DNA from: Blastococcus aggregatus
GTDB taxonomy: Bacteria > Actinomycetota > Actinomycetes > Mycobacteriales > Geodermatophilaceae
Length of the DNA stretch: 64,000 nt
Reading direction: 5' to 3'
Assembly (NCBI RefSeq): GCF_900221005.1
Contig: NZ_OBQI01000006.1
Location: 1 to 64,000, forward strand
Shown: one piece after another, positions 33,288 to 43,790 of the stretch
How positions within the stretch are numbered: position 1 is the first letter of the stretch
Layout: every line of letters begins with the position of its first letter
Position numbers and translations under genes: made by a program
Notes under the pieces: generated by a model
What the model saw: only the letters and a program-made list of their open reading frames with translations
What the model was told of the DNA's origin: nothing
Database searches by the model: none

Positions 33288-34349
33288 TCAGCGGTAGGTG
33301 CCCACCAGGCGCGCGGCCGGGGCGTCGTCGTCCGTGCGCACCTGCAGGGTGCCGGCGATCCAGGAGTCGATGCCTGCGGCGGTGAGCTGCGCGACGACCG
33401 CGTCGGCCACGTCGGGGGCGACGGCGGCGACCATGCCGACCCCGCAGTTGAACGCGCGCTCGGACTCCTCGCGCGGGACGCCGTGCTCCTCCATCAGCCG
33501 CACCGCCGTCGGGAGCGCCCACGTGCCGCGGTCGAGCACCGCCTGGAGCCCGTCGGGCACCACCCGCGCGGTGTTGCCGGCCAGCCCACCGCCGGTGATG
33601 TGGGCGAAGGCGTGCACGTCCTCGACGCCGTGCCGCGCGACGAGCGCCAGGCAGTCCAGCGCGTAGATGCGGGTCGGCTCGAGCAGCTCCTCGCCCAGCG
33701 GGCGGGTCAGCCCGGCGGGCGTGGCGTGCAGGTCGAGCCCGGCGGCCGCGACGACGCGGCGCACCAGCGAGTAGCCGTTGGAGTGGAAGCCGCTGGAGGA
33801 CATGGCGACGACGACGTCGCCCGCGCGCACCCGCTCAGGTCCCAGGACGGCGTCGGCCTCGACCACGCCCACCGCGGTGGCCGCGAGGTCGTACTCGTCG
33901 GCGTCCATCAGGTCGCCGTGCTCGGCGGTCTCCCCGCCGACCAGCGCGGCGCCGGCCAGCGTGCAGCCGGTCGCGATGCCGGTGACGATCGCGGCGATCC
34001 GCTCGGGGACGACCTTGCCGCAGGCCACGTAGTCCTGGAGGAACAGCGGCTCGGCGCCGCAGGCCACCAGGTCGTCGACGACCATGGCCACCAGGTCGAT
34101 GCCGACGGTGTCGTGCCGGTCGAGCTGCCGGGCGAGCGCGATCTTGGTGCCGACGCCGTCGGTGGACGAGGCGAGGAGCGGCTTCCGGTACTTGGCGGTG
34201 TCCAGGGCGAAGAGCCCGGCGAAGCCGCCGAGCCCGCCGACGACCTCGGGCCGGTTGGTCCGGGCGACCGCCGACCTCATCAGCGTGACCGCGCGCTCTC
34301 CGGCGTCGATGTCGACGCCGGCGGCCGCGTAGGTGAACTCCTGGCTCAC
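33288..34349 (-). CDS. purM: Phosphoribosylformylglycinamidine cyclo-ligase (AIR synthetase)
   Basis: A 353-residue PurM, converting FGAM to AIR with ATP (step 5 of purine synthesis). Motifs are STDGVGTKIALA, the dimer/ATP-binding IDLVAMVVDDLVACGAEPLF, ALVGGETAEHGDLM and AFAHITGGGLAGN. GTG 34349 overlaps the purF stop by 4 nt (GTGA), so both are coupled. Length and motifs are normal. Confidence 0.95.
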   Translation of the reverse strand: MSQEFTYAAAGVDIDAGERAVTLMRSAVARTNRPEVVGGLGGFAGLFALDTAKYRKPLLASSTDGVGTKIALARQLDRHDTVGIDLVAMVVDDLVACGAEPLFLQDYVACGKVVPERIAAIVTGIATGCTLAGAALVGGETAEHGDLMDADEYDLAATAVGVVEADAVLGPERVRAGDVVVAMSSSGFHSNGYSLVRRVVAAAGLDLHATPAGLTRPLGEELLEPTRIYALDCLALVARHGVEDVHAFAHITGGGLAGNTARVVPDGLQAVLDRGTWALPTAVRLMEEHGVPREESERAFNCGVGMVAAVAPDVADAVVAQLTAAGIDSWIAGTLQVRTDDDAPAARLVGTYR

Positions 34350-35884
34350 GGCCGCAGCAGAGCGTCCTCGGCACCACCGGGGACGGTCGCGCTGCCGGCC
34401 TGCTGACCGGTCCAGCCGGTCAGGGCACGGCTCTCGATGCCCTCGAGCACGTGCTTGCCGAGCACCTCGGGCTGCTCGAGCGGGATCGGGTACTTCCCGG
34501 TGAAGCAGGCGGTGCACAGCCGGTTGGCGGGCTGCTCGGTGGCGGCGATCAGGCCCTGCTCGGAGACGTAGCCCAGGGAGTCGGCGTTGATCGAGGCGCG
34601 CACGCCGTCGATGTCCAGCCCGTTGGCGACCAGCTCGGCCGGGCTGGCGAAGTCGATGCCGTAGAAGCACGGCCACTTCACCGGCGGCGAGGCGATGCGG
34701 ACGTGCACCTCGACGGCGCCGGCCTCGCGCAGCATCCGGACCAGGGCGCGCTGGGTGTTGCCACGGACGATCGAGTCGTCGACGACCACCAGTCGCTTGC
34801 CGCGGATGACGTCGCGGAGCGGGTTGAGCTTCAGCCGGATGCCGAGCTGCCGGATGGTCTGCGACGGCTGGATGAAGGTGCGCCCGACGTAGGAGTTCTT
34901 GACCAGCCCCAGGCCGTAGGGGATACCGGAGGCCTGCGCGTACCCGACCGCGGCCGGCGTCCCCGACTCCGGCACCGGGATGACCAGGTCGGCCTCGACC
35001 GGGTGCTCCTTGGCCAGCCGCCGGCCGATCTCGACGCGGGCGGCGTGCACGCCCCGGCCGGAGATCGTGGTGTCGGGGCGGGCGAGGTAGACGTACTCGA
35101 AGACGCAGCCCTTGGGCTGGGCGGTCGCGAAGTGCTGGCTGCGCAGCCCGTTCTCGTCGATCGCGATGAGCTCGCCCGGCTCGACCTCGCGGACCACCGA
35201 GGCACCGACGATGTCCAGCGCGGCGGTCTCGCTCGCCACGACCCAGCCGCGCTCCAGCCGGCCCAGCACCAGCGGGCGGACGCCCTGCGGGTCGCGGGCG
35301 GCGTAGAGGGTGTCCTCGTCCATGAACGTGAGGCTGAACGCGCCGCGCAGCTGGGGCAGCACCTCCATCGCGGCGGCCTCGACCGAGAGGTCGGGGCGGG
35401 CGGCGATGAGCGCGGTGATCAGGTCCGAGTCGTTGGTCGCGACGAACGCACCCGGCACCCCGGCGTCGGCGGCCTTGACGGCCAGCTCGGCGGTGTTGAC
35501 CAGGTTGCCGTTGTGGCACAGCGCCAGGCCGGTGCCGGCCTCGGTGGTGCGGAACGTCGGCTGGGCGTTCTCCCAGGTGGAGGCGCCGGTCGTGGAGTAC
35601 CGCGTGTGGCCGACCGCCTGGTGGCCGCGCAGGCTGCCCAGCGTGGCCTCGTCGAAGACCTGGCTGACCAGCCCGAGGTCCTTGTAGACGACCACGGAGG
35701 TGCCGTCGGACACCGCGATCCCGGCCGCCTCCTGACCGCGGTGCTGGAGGGCGTACAGGCCGAAATAGGTCAGCTTCGCGACCTCTTCACCCGGCGCCCA
35801 GACACCGAAGACGCCGCAGGCGTCCTGAGGTCCGGGGTTGTGGGGGTCGAGGTCGTGCGTGAGCCGTCCATCACCGCGAGGCAC
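34346..35884 (-). CDS. purF: Amidophosphoribosyltransferase
   Basis: A 512-residue glutamine PRPP amidotransferase, the first committed step of purine synthesis. Residues 1-22 are a propeptide removed to expose the nucleophilic cysteine in DACGVFGVW. Glutaminase motifs GLYALQHRGQEAAG and HNGNLVN follow. The phosphoribosyltransferase half has LVVVDDSIVRGNTQ as the PRPP loop. Cysteines in RLCTACFTGKYP fit an Fe-S cluster of the Bacillus type. GTG 35884 is chosen as the first start; there is no purine riboswitch-like leader in the 160 bp upstream. Confidence 0.95.
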   Translation of the reverse strand: MPRGDGRLTHDLDPHNPGPQDACGVFGVWAPGEEVAKLTYFGLYALQHRGQEAAGIAVSDGTSVVVYKDLGLVSQVFDEATLGSLRGHQAVGHTRYSTTGASTWENAQPTFRTTEAGTGLALCHNGNLVNTAELAVKAADAGVPGAFVATNDSDLITALIAARPDLSVEAAAMEVLPQLRGAFSLTFMDEDTLYAARDPQGVRPLVLGRLERGWVVASETAALDIVGASVVREVEPGELIAIDENGLRSQHFATAQPKGCVFEYVYLARPDTTISGRGVHAARVEIGRRLAKEHPVEADLVIPVPESGTPAAVGYAQASGIPYGLGLVKNSYVGRTFIQPSQTIRQLGIRLKLNPLRDVIRGKRLVVVDDSIVRGNTQRALVRMLREAGAVEVHVRIASPPVKWPCFYGIDFASPAELVANGLDIDGVRASINADSLGYVSEQGLIAATEQPANRLCTACFTGKYPIPLEQPEVLGKHVLEGIESRALTGWTGQQAGSATVPGGAEDALLRP

Positions 35885-36047
35885 CCGCCCACCGTACCGG
35901 CGCGCGGGCCGATGCCCAGCCCGGGAGGAGTGGGGCGGGTCACCCTGCGGCGTGTCCGTGCAGCTCACCAGCCGTGTCGCGGGCCGGGAACCCGTTGCCG
36001 GCGGTGCGCGTTGACCGTGGTCCGTCGTCGCTCCCCGGAGGTCGCTC

Positions 36048-36692
36048 GTGCCCGTCGCCTCGCTCACCCTGCCCTCCCCCGCCGCCCAGGCCGAGCGCCT
36101 CGTCGCGCTGGGCGTGCACGAACGGGCGGGGCTCCCCGCTGCCGACCTGCGGGCCGCGGCTGTCTCCGCCGGCGGCGACGCGCTGCTGGTCGTCCACCCG
36201 ACCCTGGCGCCGGCGTCGGTCCTGGCCCCGCTGCTCTGCCTGGACGAGCGGCCCGGCTTCGTCGTCGAGGACATGACCGACGTCGACGCGTTCGGCCCGA
36301 TCCCAGGGGTGGAGGTCCCCGACGGTCCGGTCTACACCGTCGCCGGCCCGGACCGCGGCGACGAGCTGGCGAACTGGAGCCCGGACGAGGCGCTGCCCGC
36401 GATCGTCGAGGCGGGTCGGACGCCGCTCACCCTGACCGAGGGGATCGCCTGGCTGTTGCAGTGCCCCGACGTGCTGGAGCGCACCGCCTGCTTCATGACG
36501 ATCGGCTCCCGCCTGCGGAAGCCGAACGGCCGGCTGGACTCCCGCACGCCGGCGCTGTGGATCAGCAACGGCACCGGCCGGGACGGCAGGGCCCGCCGGG
36601 GCGCACCGAAGGTCGGCTGGTGCTGGGCGGGCAACCGGCACACCTGGCTCGGCTTCGCCTCCGCCGCCCGCCGCGACCCGCTCGCCGGCTAG
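36048..36692 (+). CDS. DUF5701 family protein
   Basis: A 214-residue protein. The block GIAWLLQCPDVLERTACFMT and SRTPALWISNGTGRDGRARR with GWCWAGNRHTWLGFASAARR matches DUF5701, an actinobacterial family without assigned role. No signal peptide. GTG 36048 has GGAGG 7 nt upstream. Its stop overlaps the convergent MBL gene by 4 nt. Confidence 0.75.
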   Translation: MPVASLTLPSPAAQAERLVALGVHERAGLPAADLRAAAVSAGGDALLVVHPTLAPASVLAPLLCLDERPGFVVEDMTDVDAFGPIPGVEVPDGPVYTVAGPDRGDELANWSPDEALPAIVEAGRTPLTLTEGIAWLLQCPDVLERTACFMTIGSRLRKPNGRLDSRTPALWISNGTGRDGRARRGAPKVGWCWAGNRHTWLGFASAARRDPLAG

Positions 36693-37300
36693 TCCAGGTT
36701 GCGGAGCTCCCCGGCGATCGTGGTGTCGTCGCCGTGGCCGGTCTTCACCACCGTGTCGCCGTGCAGGCTGAACAGCTGCGACCGGATCGAGTCCAGGATC
36801 GTCGGGTGGTCGCTGAACGAGCGACCCGTGGCGCCGGGGCCGCCGCAGAACAGCGTGTCCCCGGTGAAGACGGTGGTGAGGTCCGGGGCGTGCAGGCAGG
36901 TGCTGCCCGGGGAGTGACCCGGCGTGTGCAGCGCGGTGAGCGTCGTCCCGGCGACGGTGAACCGGGTGCCGGCGGTCAGGTCCCGGTCGGGCGTCGCGTC
37001 GGCATGGGTCATGTCCCAGAGCATCCGGTCGGCCGGGTTGAACCAGATCTCCGCGCCGGTGGCCTCGCGGAGCGCGGGGGCGGCGGTGATGTGGTCGTTG
37101 TGCCCGTGCGTCAGGACGATCGCGGTGACCGTGCGGCCGCCGATCGCCTCGACGATGGGGGCGGCGTCGTGCGCGGCGTCGATGACGAGCACCTCGGCGT
37201 CGTCCCCGACCAGCCAGACGTTGTTGTCGACGTCGAAGTCCTGCCCGTCGAGGGAGAACACGCCGCTGACGACGACCTTCTCGATCCGCGCGGTGCTCAC
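36689..37300 (-). CDS. MBL-fold hydrolase, partner of MscR
   Basis: A 203-residue metallo-beta-lactamase-fold enzyme with [39 protein letters not shown] and KTGHGDDTT supplying the zinc site. It overlaps mscR by 4 nt (GTGA at 37297-37300). In many actinobacteria this gene follows mscR and probably acts as the S-formylmycothiol or related thioester hydrolase, giving formate and free mycothiol. That role is inferred from context. Confidence 0.82.
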   Translation of the reverse strand: MSTARIEKVVVSGVFSLDGQDFDVDNNVWLVGDDAEVLVIDAAHDAAPIVEAIGGRTVTAIVLTHGHNDHITAAPALREATGAEIWFNPADRMLWDMTHADATPDRDLTAGTRFTVAGTTLTALHTPGHSPGSTCLHAPDLTTVFTGDTLFCGGPGATGRSFSDHPTILDSIRSQLFSLHGDTVVKTGHGDDTTIAGELRNLD

Positions 37301-38388
37301 TTGTCGAACACCACGACGGAGCGCAGGACCTCGCCCTTGTGCATCTTCTCGAACGCCTCCTCGACGTCCCCGAGGCCGATCGTCTCGGAGACGAAGGCGT
37401 CGAGGTCGAAGCGGCCCTGAAGGTAGAGGTCGACGAGCATCGGGAAGTCGCGGCTGGGCAGGCAGTCGCCGTACCAGGAGGACTTGATCGAGCCGCCGCG
37501 GCCGAAGACCTCGGTGGCCGGCAGCGTGATCTCCATGCCCGGCGTCGGGACGCCGACCATGACGACCCGCCCGGCGAGGTCGCGGGCGTAGAAGGCCTGC
37601 TCGAAGACGGCGGGGTGACCGACCGCGTCGATGGCGACGTCGACGCCGAAACCGCCGGTCAGCGCCCTGATCGCCTCGACCGGGTCGGTCTCCTTCGAGT
37701 TCACCGTGTGCGTGGCGCCGAACTTCTCGGCCCACGCGAGCTTGGTGTCGGAGATGTCGACGGCGATGATCGTCGTCGCCCCGGCGAGCTTGGCACCGGC
37801 GATCGCGGCGTCACCGACGCCGCCGCAGCCGAAGACGGCCACGCTCTCGCCGCGCTGCACCGCACCGGTGTTGATCGCCGCGCCCACGCCGGCCATCACG
37901 CCGCAGCCGAGCAGGCCCGCGGACGCCGGCGGGGCGGCCGGGTCGACCTTCGTGCACTGGCCGGAGTGGACCAGCGTCTTCTCGGCGAAGGCGCCGATGC
38001 CCAGCGCCGGGGAGAGCTCCGTGCCGTCGGCCAGCGTCATCTTCTGCGCGGCGTTGTGGGTGGCGAAGCAGTACTTCGGCTCGCCCCTGAGGCAGGCACG
38101 GCACTGGCCGCAGACGGCCCGCCAGTTGAGGACCACGTAGTCGCCGACCGCCACGTTGGTGACGCCCTCGCCGACCGCGGCCACGGTGCCGGCGGCCTCG
38201 TGGCCGAGCAGGAACGGGTAGTCGTCGTTGATGCCGCCCTCGCGGTAGTGCAGGTCGGTGTGGCAGACCCCGCACGCCGCGATGTCGACGACGGCCTCGC
38301 CCGGGCCCGGGTCGGGCACCAGGATCGTCTCGATCGTGACGGGAGCACCCTTGCTGCGGGCGACGACGCCCTTCACCTCGTAGGCCAT
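37297..38388 (-). CDS. mscR: S-(hydroxymethyl)mycothiol dehydrogenase / S-nitrosomycothiol reductase
   Basis: A 363-residue zinc alcohol dehydrogenase of the mycothiol-dependent formaldehyde dehydrogenase type. The catalytic zinc ligand is in [15 protein letters not shown], the structural zinc cysteines are in [21 protein letters not shown] follows the first, and [20 protein letters not shown] is the NAD motif. It detoxifies formaldehyde or nitrosothiols using mycothiol and marks the organism as an actinobacterium. ATG 38388. Operon with the MBL gene. Confidence 0.92.
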   Translation of the reverse strand: MAYEVKGVVARSKGAPVTIETILVPDPGPGEAVVDIAACGVCHTDLHYREGGINDDYPFLLGHEAAGTVAAVGEGVTNVAVGDYVVLNWRAVCGQCRACLRGEPKYCFATHNAAQKMTLADGTELSPALGIGAFAEKTLVHSGQCTKVDPAAPPASAGLLGCGVMAGVGAAINTGAVQRGESVAVFGCGGVGDAAIAGAKLAGATTIIAVDISDTKLAWAEKFGATHTVNSKETDPVEAIRALTGGFGVDVAIDAVGHPAVFEQAFYARDLAGRVVMVGVPTPGMEITLPATEVFGRGGSIKSSWYGDCLPSRDFPMLVDLYLQGRFDLDAFVSETIGLGDVEEAFEKMHKGEVLRSVVVFDK

Positions 38389-38583
38389 GGGCCGAGCCTA
38401 GGCGGGCAGCGCCTCCGCGGCAGCCCGGCCCCCGACGGTCACGCGAACGTCACGGATCCCCGTTGAACGGGCGCGCAGACCACCGCCGTCGTACGTTGCC
38501 AAGCGGCTGTGACACACACGACAGTGCGCAGCCGGGTCGCGTCCGACCGGCCGCACCGCCGCCCGTCCCCGGAGGTCCCGTCC

Positions 38584-39993
38584 GTGGCCGTTCCCAGCTT
38601 CCTGGCCCGCGAGCGCATCATCGCGCGGCCCGGCTTCAACCGGTGGCTGATCCCACCGGCCGCCCTCGCCGTCCACCTGTGCATCGGCCAGGCGTACGCG
38701 ACCAGCGTCTACAAGACCGCGCTCGTCGAGCACTTCGACGCCAGCCTCACCTCGATCGGCATCATCTTCTCGATCGCGATCGTGATGCTCGGCCTGTCCG
38801 CCGCGGTCTTCGGCACCTGGGTCGACCGCAACGGCCCGCGTGCGGCGATGGCCACCTCCGCCGCGTTCTGGGTGACCGGCTTCCTCGTCGGTTCGCTCGG
38901 CATCGCCACCGAGCAGCTGTGGCTGCTCTACCTCGGCTACGGAGTCATCGGCGGCATCGGTCTGGGCATCGGCTACATCTCGCCGGTCTCGACGCTGATC
39001 AAGTGGTTCCCCGACCGCCCGGGCCTGGCCACCGGCATGGCGATCATGGGCTTCGGCGGTGGTGCGCTGATCGCCTCGCCGCTGTCCCGCCAGCTGATGA
39101 ACTTCTACGACGCCGACTACGACGGCACCGCCGGCACCGTGCCGAGCGGCGAGTCGGTCGCGCTGCTCTTCCTGACCCTCGCCGTGCTCTACGCCCTGTT
39201 CATGAGCTTCGGCGCCCTCATCGTGCGGGTGCCGGCCGACGGCTGGAAGCCGGTCGGGTTCGACCCCTCGACGGTCAAGCAGAAGGCGCTCGTCACCACC
39301 GACAACGTCTCGGCCAACAACGCGATCAGGACGCCGCAGTTCTGGCTGCTGTGGATCGTGCTGTTCTGCAACGTGACCGCCGGGATCGGCATCCTCGAGC
39401 AGGCCGCACCCATGATCCAGGACTTCTTCCGCGACGGTGAGACCTCCGCGGTCACCGCCGCGACGGCCGCCGGTTTCGTCGGGCTGCTGTCGCTGTTCAA
39501 CATGGGCGGCCGCTTCGTGTGGTCCACCACGTCGGACTACATCGGCCGCAAGCCGATCTACATGGTCTACCTCGGCGTCGGCATCGCGCTCTACGTCGTC
39601 CTGGCCACGCTCGGCAGCTCCGCGACCTGGATCTTCGTCATCACCGCCGCGATCATCATCAGCTTCTACGGCGGCGGGTTCTCCACCGTCCCGGCCTACC
39701 TGCGCGACCTCTTCGGCACGTTCCAGGTCGGCGCCATCCACGGCCGGTTGCTCACCGCGTGGTCGGCTGCCGGTATCGCCGGGCCGCTGATCATCAACGG
39801 CGTGCTGGACCTGGCCGAGGGCGAGCCCGGTGAGCTGGTCGCCGGGGACTACCGACCGGCGCTGTTCATCATGGTCGGCCTGCTGGTGATCGGCTTCATC
39901 GCCAACCTGCTGGTCAAGCCGGTGGCGGCCAAGTGGCACGAGCCGACGTCCCCACCCTCCCCCTCCACCCAGGAAGCGAGCGCCGTCCGATGA
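38584..39993 (+). CDS. OFA-family MFS transporter (oxalate/formate antiporter type)
   Basis: A 469-residue major facilitator with about 12 hydrophobic segments. The N-terminal block NRWLIPPAALAVHLCIGQAY then ATSVYKTAL, the loop FGTWVDRNGPR (MFS motif A) and the mid-protein GFGGGALIASPLSRQLM are OFA-like. A long central cytoplasmic loop lies around residues 210-260. GTG 38584 is preferred because GGAGG lies 8 nt upstream; a GTG at 38509 would add 25 polar residues. The stop overlaps the following small-subunit gene (ATGA). The carboxylate transported is unknown. Confidence 0.87.
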   Translation: MAVPSFLARERIIARPGFNRWLIPPAALAVHLCIGQAYATSVYKTALVEHFDASLTSIGIIFSIAIVMLGLSAAVFGTWVDRNGPRAAMATSAAFWVTGFLVGSLGIATEQLWLLYLGYGVIGGIGLGIGYISPVSTLIKWFPDRPGLATGMAIMGFGGGALIASPLSRQLMNFYDADYDGTAGTVPSGESVALLFLTLAVLYALFMSFGALIVRVPADGWKPVGFDPSTVKQKALVTTDNVSANNAIRTPQFWLLWIVLFCNVTAGIGILEQAAPMIQDFFRDGETSAVTAATAAGFVGLLSLFNMGGRFVWSTTSDYIGRKPIYMVYLGVGIALYVVLATLGSSATWIFVITAAIIISFYGGGFSTVPAYLRDLFGTFQVGAIHGRLLTAWSAAGIAGPLIINGVLDLAEGEPGELVAGDYRPALFIMVGLLVIGFIANLLVKPVAAKWHEPTSPPSPSTQEASAVR

Positions 39994-40148
39994 GCTCCTC
40001 CGCATCGACCCCCGCCTCGAGCGGCAGCCAGCAGCCCACCCACACCCCCACGGGACTCATCGCGTTCGCGTGGACCCTCGTGGGCGTACCGCTGGCCTAC
40101 GGGCTGTACCAGACGGTGAAGACGGCGAGCTCGCTCTTCGGCGGCTGA
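39990..40148 (+). CDS. MFS transporter small subunit
   Basis: A 52-residue protein with a Ser/Thr/Pro-rich start and one membrane segment, LIAFAWTLVGVPLAYGLYQT, ending VKTASSLFGG. It starts within the stop of the OFA transporter (ATGA overlap), so it is translationally coupled. A one-helix companion peptide after OFA-type transporters is a known arrangement; its biochemical role is not established. Confidence 0.75.
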   Translation: MSSSASTPASSGSQQPTHTPTGLIAFAWTLVGVPLAYGLYQTVKTASSLFGG

Positions 40149-40206
40149 ACCCGGCGCTCGACCGGTCCCCGACGCCCTCGCCCGCATCCCGCGGGCGGGG
40201 GCGTCG

Positions 40207-40977
40207 CTACGAGCGCTGGCGGGCCTGGATCCGGGGGTCGGGGAGCGCCCCGGCCACGCCGTGCCCGATGAGCCCGTCCCGGTCGTACATCCACGTGGTG
40301 CCGAAGGCGACGCCGTCGTGACCGAGGTGGCCCGCGCTCTCCATCCCGATCCACTCGCCGCGGGGGTCGCGGGCCAGGTACAGGGTCACGTCGGTGTTGA
40401 TGAAGGCCAGCCCGTCGCGGCCCGAGTTCGACAGCGGGTTGGTGAAGTCGGCCATCAGGGCCGCCCGCAGCAGCGGGGTGAGCGGCTCGCCGGCCACGAA
40501 GTCGGCGGTCTCCCGCATCCACACCCGGCCCGGTCCGGGCGCGCCCCACTCGTTGATCCGCCGGATCTCCCACGACATGGCCCCGCTGGGCCCGCCCTCG
40601 ATCGCCTCGGGCGGGGGCACGTCCCACGGCTGGGGCGTGAACGGCTCCGAGTCGGGGTGCTCGGAGCGGCGGAGCAGCACGGCCGAGCCGTGCAGGACCT
40701 CGACGCCGTCGGCCAGCACGCTCACGTCGACCGCGCGCAGCCGGCGACCGTCACGGGTGCGCCGGGTCTCCACGAGCAGCGGGACCATCGGCACCGCGCG
40801 GACCATGTCCACCGTCATGCGGGAGAGCTGGAACTCCGGGTCCGCGGCGTCGCGCTGGACACCCCAGCCCACGAGCCCGCCCATGTGGTGACCGTTGAGC
40901 ATCTCGTCCGACCACGGGCTGGCCGCCGTCGGCGAGGGCACCAGCCGGTCCCCGTCGGGCGTGAACGACGCCTGCAT
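40207..40977 (-). CDS. Acyl-CoA thioesterase family protein
   Basis: A 256-residue double-hotdog thioesterase-like protein. It has ASPWSDEMLNGHHMGGLVGW near the N-terminus, then RMTVDMVRAVPMVPL, and in the second half FINTDVTLYLARDPRGEWIG then SAGHLGHDGVAFGTTWMYDR, the usual repeat of the hotdog motif. It should hydrolyse acyl-CoA; chain length is unknown. ATG 40977. It follows the sterol-carrier-like gene by 59 nt on the same strand, perhaps as the tail of the purL transcript. Confidence 0.78.
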   Translation of the reverse strand: MQASFTPDGDRLVPSPTAASPWSDEMLNGHHMGGLVGWGVQRDAADPEFQLSRMTVDMVRAVPMVPLLVETRRTRDGRRLRAVDVSVLADGVEVLHGSAVLLRRSEHPDSEPFTPQPWDVPPPEAIEGGPSGAMSWEIRRINEWGAPGPGRVWMRETADFVAGEPLTPLLRAALMADFTNPLSNSGRDGLAFINTDVTLYLARDPRGEWIGMESAGHLGHDGVAFGTTWMYDRDGLIGHGVAGALPDPRIQARQRS

Positions 40978-41036
40978 GACACCTCCGTGCGAGTGGCGGC
41001 CCGTCCGCCCGGGTGTCGAGCATGCCCGACGGGTGC

Positions 41037-41426
41037 TCAGGGCCGGGTGAGGGGCCGCAGCGGCAGCAGGGCCGAGAGGTCGGCGCGGTTGCCGCTGGCG
41101 ACGACCGTCCCCTCGGCGACGGCGTCCGCCCAGGTGATCAGGCCGCTGGCCAGGCGCAGCCAGGTGGCGGCGTCGGTCTCGATGACGTTCGGCGGCGTCC
41201 CCCGGGTGTGGCGCGGCCCCTCGATGCACTGGACGGCGACGTGCGGCGGCACCCGCAGCTCCACCGACCGGCCGGGCACCTGCTGGGCCAGCCAGCGCGC
41301 GCTCGTCTTCACCGCGGCCCCGACCACCGCGCGCGAGGGGCGCTCGACCTCGCCGGCGAGCCAGGGGCGCACCGGATCGACGGCGGACCGCAGCTCGTCG
41401 GCCGGGATCGGGGCGGTGCCGGCCAT
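41037..41426 (-). CDS. Sterol carrier family protein
   Basis: A 129-residue protein with [40 protein letters not shown] and [20 protein letters not shown], matching the bacterial sterol-carrier-like family that commonly sits after purL in actinobacteria. The fold binds a hydrophobic ligand; the role near purine genes is unexplained. ATG 41426 shares one base with the purL stop (TGATG), giving tight coupling. Confidence 0.82.
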   Translation of the reverse strand: MAGTAPIPADELRSAVDPVRPWLAGEVERPSRAVVGAAVKTSARWLAQQVPGRSVELRVPPHVAVQCIEGPRHTRGTPPNVIETDAATWLRLASGLITWADAVAEGTVVASGNRADLSALLPLRPLTRP

Positions 41427-43714
41427 CAGCTGGTCGGGACGGTGCCCGCCGGGACGGTGAACACGGTGCTGTGCTCGGGTCCGCCGAACAGCGCCGGCAA
41501 CGTGGCGCTCCACGCGGCGCGCAGCTCGGCCAGCGGCAGGTCGAGCACGCCGTCGAGGACCAGCGCCTCGCCGCCCGTCGTCCCCAGGTCGGTGACCTGG
41601 ACACCGGCAGCAGCGGCGACGTTCCGCACCCGGTCGGGCTCCGTCGTCGTGACGACGACGCGCGCCGCGGACTCGCTGAACAGCGCGGTGAACGCGTCGT
41701 CGCCGAGCGCCAGCCGGGCGCCGGTGCCGTAGCGCAGCGCGGACTCGGTGAGCGCCTGCGCGAGCCCACCGTCGGCCAGGTCGTGCGCGGAAGCGACCAG
41801 CCTGTCGCGGCCCAGCGCGGCCAGCAGCTCGGCCAGCGAGCGCTCCGCCGCGAGGTCGACCACCGGCGGCCGCCCGCCGAGGTGGCCGTGCACGACGCTC
41901 GCCCAGGCGGAGCCGCCGAACTCGGGCCGGGTCTCGCCGAGCAGCAGGACGGTCTCGCCCGCGTTCCGCCAGCCGCTCGGGATCCGGGTGCGGACGTCCT
42001 CGTGCACGCCGAGCACACCGATGACCGGGGTCGGGTTGATGGCGACGTCGCCGGTCTGGTTGTAGAGGCTCACGTTGCCGCCGGTGACCGGCAGACCGAG
42101 CTCGCGGCAGCCGTCGGCCAGGCCACGGACGGCCTCGGCGAACTGCCACATGACCTCGGGGTTCTCCGGGGAGCCGAAGTTGAGGCAGTTGGTGACGGCC
42201 AGCGGCGTCGCACCGGTCGCGGCGACGTTGCGGTAGGCCTCGGCGAGGTTGAGCCGGGTGCCGGTGTAGGGGTCGAGCCGGGCGAACCGGGCGTTGCCGT
42301 CGAGGGAGAGCGCGATGCCCAGGAAGCTCTGCTCGTCGATGCGCACGACGCCGGCGTCCTCGGGCTGGGCCAGCACCGTGTTGCCGCGGACGTAGCGGTC
42401 GTACTGCTCGGTGACCCAGCTCTTGTCCGCGCCATCCGGGCTGCTGACGACGGCGAGCCAGTGCGCCTGCAGCTCGGCGGGCGTGGCCGGCCGCGTCAGG
42501 CGGGCGGGGTCGTCGGCCTGGAGGGCGTCGAGGTCGGCCGGGCGCTGCATCGGGCGCTCGTAGACCGGGCCCTCGTGGGCGACGGTCCGCGGCGGGACGT
42601 CGACGATCCGCTCGCCGTGCCAGTCGACGGTGAGCCGGTCGCCGTCGGTGACCTCACCGATGACGGCGGCGCGGACGTCCCACTTGCGGCAGACGGCGAG
42701 GAACTGCTCGACCTTGCCCGGCTCGACGATCGCGCACATGCGCTCCTGCGACTCGCTCATCAGGATCTCGGCGGGCGTGAGCGTGCTGTCGCGCAGCGGG
42801 ACGGTCTCGAGGTCGACGTGCATGCCGCCGGTGCCGGCGCTGGCCAGCTCGCTCGTCGCGCAGGACAGGCCCGCGCCGCCGAGGTCCTGGATGCCGGTGA
42901 CGAGGTCCTGGGCGAAGAGCTCGAGGCACGCCTCGATGAGCAGCTTCTCGGTGAACGGGTCGCCCACCTGGACGGCGGGGCGCTTGGCCGGGCCCTCCGC
43001 ATCGAAGGTCTCCGAGGCCAGGACGCTGACGCCGCCGATGCCGTCGCCACCGGTGCGGGCACCGAACAGGACGACCTTGTTGCCGGCACCCTCGGCCTTG
43101 GCCAGGTGCACGTCCTCGTGCTTCATGACGCCGACGCACAGGGCGTTGACCAGCGGGTTCCCGGTGTAGCACTCGTCGAACAGCAGCTCGCCGCCGATGT
43201 TGGGCAGGCCCAGGCAGTTGCCGTAGCCACCGACGCCGGCGACGACGCCGGGCAGCACGCGGGCGGTGTCGGGGGCGTCGGCGCGGCCGAAGCGGAGGCT
43301 GTCCATGACCGCGATCGGGCGGGCGCCCATGGTCAGGATGTCGCGGACGATGCCGCCGACCCCGGTGGCCGCGCCCTGGTAGGGCTCGACGTAGCTGGGG
43401 TGGTTGTGGCTCTCCACCTTGAAGGTGACCGCGTAGCCCTCGCCGACGTCGACGACGCCGGCGTTCTCGCCGATGCCGACGAGCAGGGCGTCGCTCTTCG
43501 GGAGGTCACCGAACTGCCTGAGGTGGACCTTGCTGCTCTTGTAGGAGCAGTGCTCGCTCCACATGACGCTGTACATCGCGAGCTCGGCCGTGGTGGGGCG
43601 GCGGCCGAGGATCTCCCGGATGCGGGCGTACTCGTCGGCCTTGAGGCCGAGCTCGGCCCAGGGCTGCTCGTCGTCCGGGTTCTGGGCGGCGACGTCGACG
43701 GTGTCGATGCTCAT
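41426..43714 (-). CDS. purL: Phosphoribosylformylglycinamidine synthase subunit PurL
   Basis: A 762-residue small-type PurL, the synthetase subunit that works with PurS and PurQ to turn FGAR into FGAM. Motifs are [52 protein letters not shown] and the C-terminal [23 protein letters not shown] 43714. A 76-nt spacer separates it from purQ upstream. Normal length for this type; the PurM-like repeats are complete. Confidence 0.95.
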   Translation of the reverse strand: MSIDTVDVAAQNPDDEQPWAELGLKADEYARIREILGRRPTTAELAMYSVMWSEHCSYKSSKVHLRQFGDLPKSDALLVGIGENAGVVDVGEGYAVTFKVESHNHPSYVEPYQGAATGVGGIVRDILTMGARPIAVMDSLRFGRADAPDTARVLPGVVAGVGGYGNCLGLPNIGGELLFDECYTGNPLVNALCVGVMKHEDVHLAKAEGAGNKVVLFGARTGGDGIGGVSVLASETFDAEGPAKRPAVQVGDPFTEKLLIEACLELFAQDLVTGIQDLGGAGLSCATSELASAGTGGMHVDLETVPLRDSTLTPAEILMSESQERMCAIVEPGKVEQFLAVCRKWDVRAAVIGEVTDGDRLTVDWHGERIVDVPPRTVAHEGPVYERPMQRPADLDALQADDPARLTRPATPAELQAHWLAVVSSPDGADKSWVTEQYDRYVRGNTVLAQPEDAGVVRIDEQSFLGIALSLDGNARFARLDPYTGTRLNLAEAYRNVAATGATPLAVTNCLNFGSPENPEVMWQFAEAVRGLADGCRELGLPVTGGNVSLYNQTGDVAINPTPVIGVLGVHEDVRTRIPSGWRNAGETVLLLGETRPEFGGSAWASVVHGHLGGRPPVVDLAAERSLAELLAALGRDRLVASAHDLADGGLAQALTESALRYGTGARLALGDDAFTALFSESAARVVVTTTEPDRVRNVAAAAGVQVTDLGTTGGEALVLDGVLDLPLAELRAAWSATLPALFGGPEHSTVFTVPAGTVPTS

Positions 43715-43790
43715 TGCTCGACTCCCCCCTCGTTCCGCTCCTCGGTCGCTGGCGCTCCCTGCGATGCTCGCTCGGGCGTCGTTCTCGCGT

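Noticed and set aside
35885-36047. Possible purine riboswitch upstream of purF
   Set aside because: No conserved aptamer core or flanking stems could be seen.
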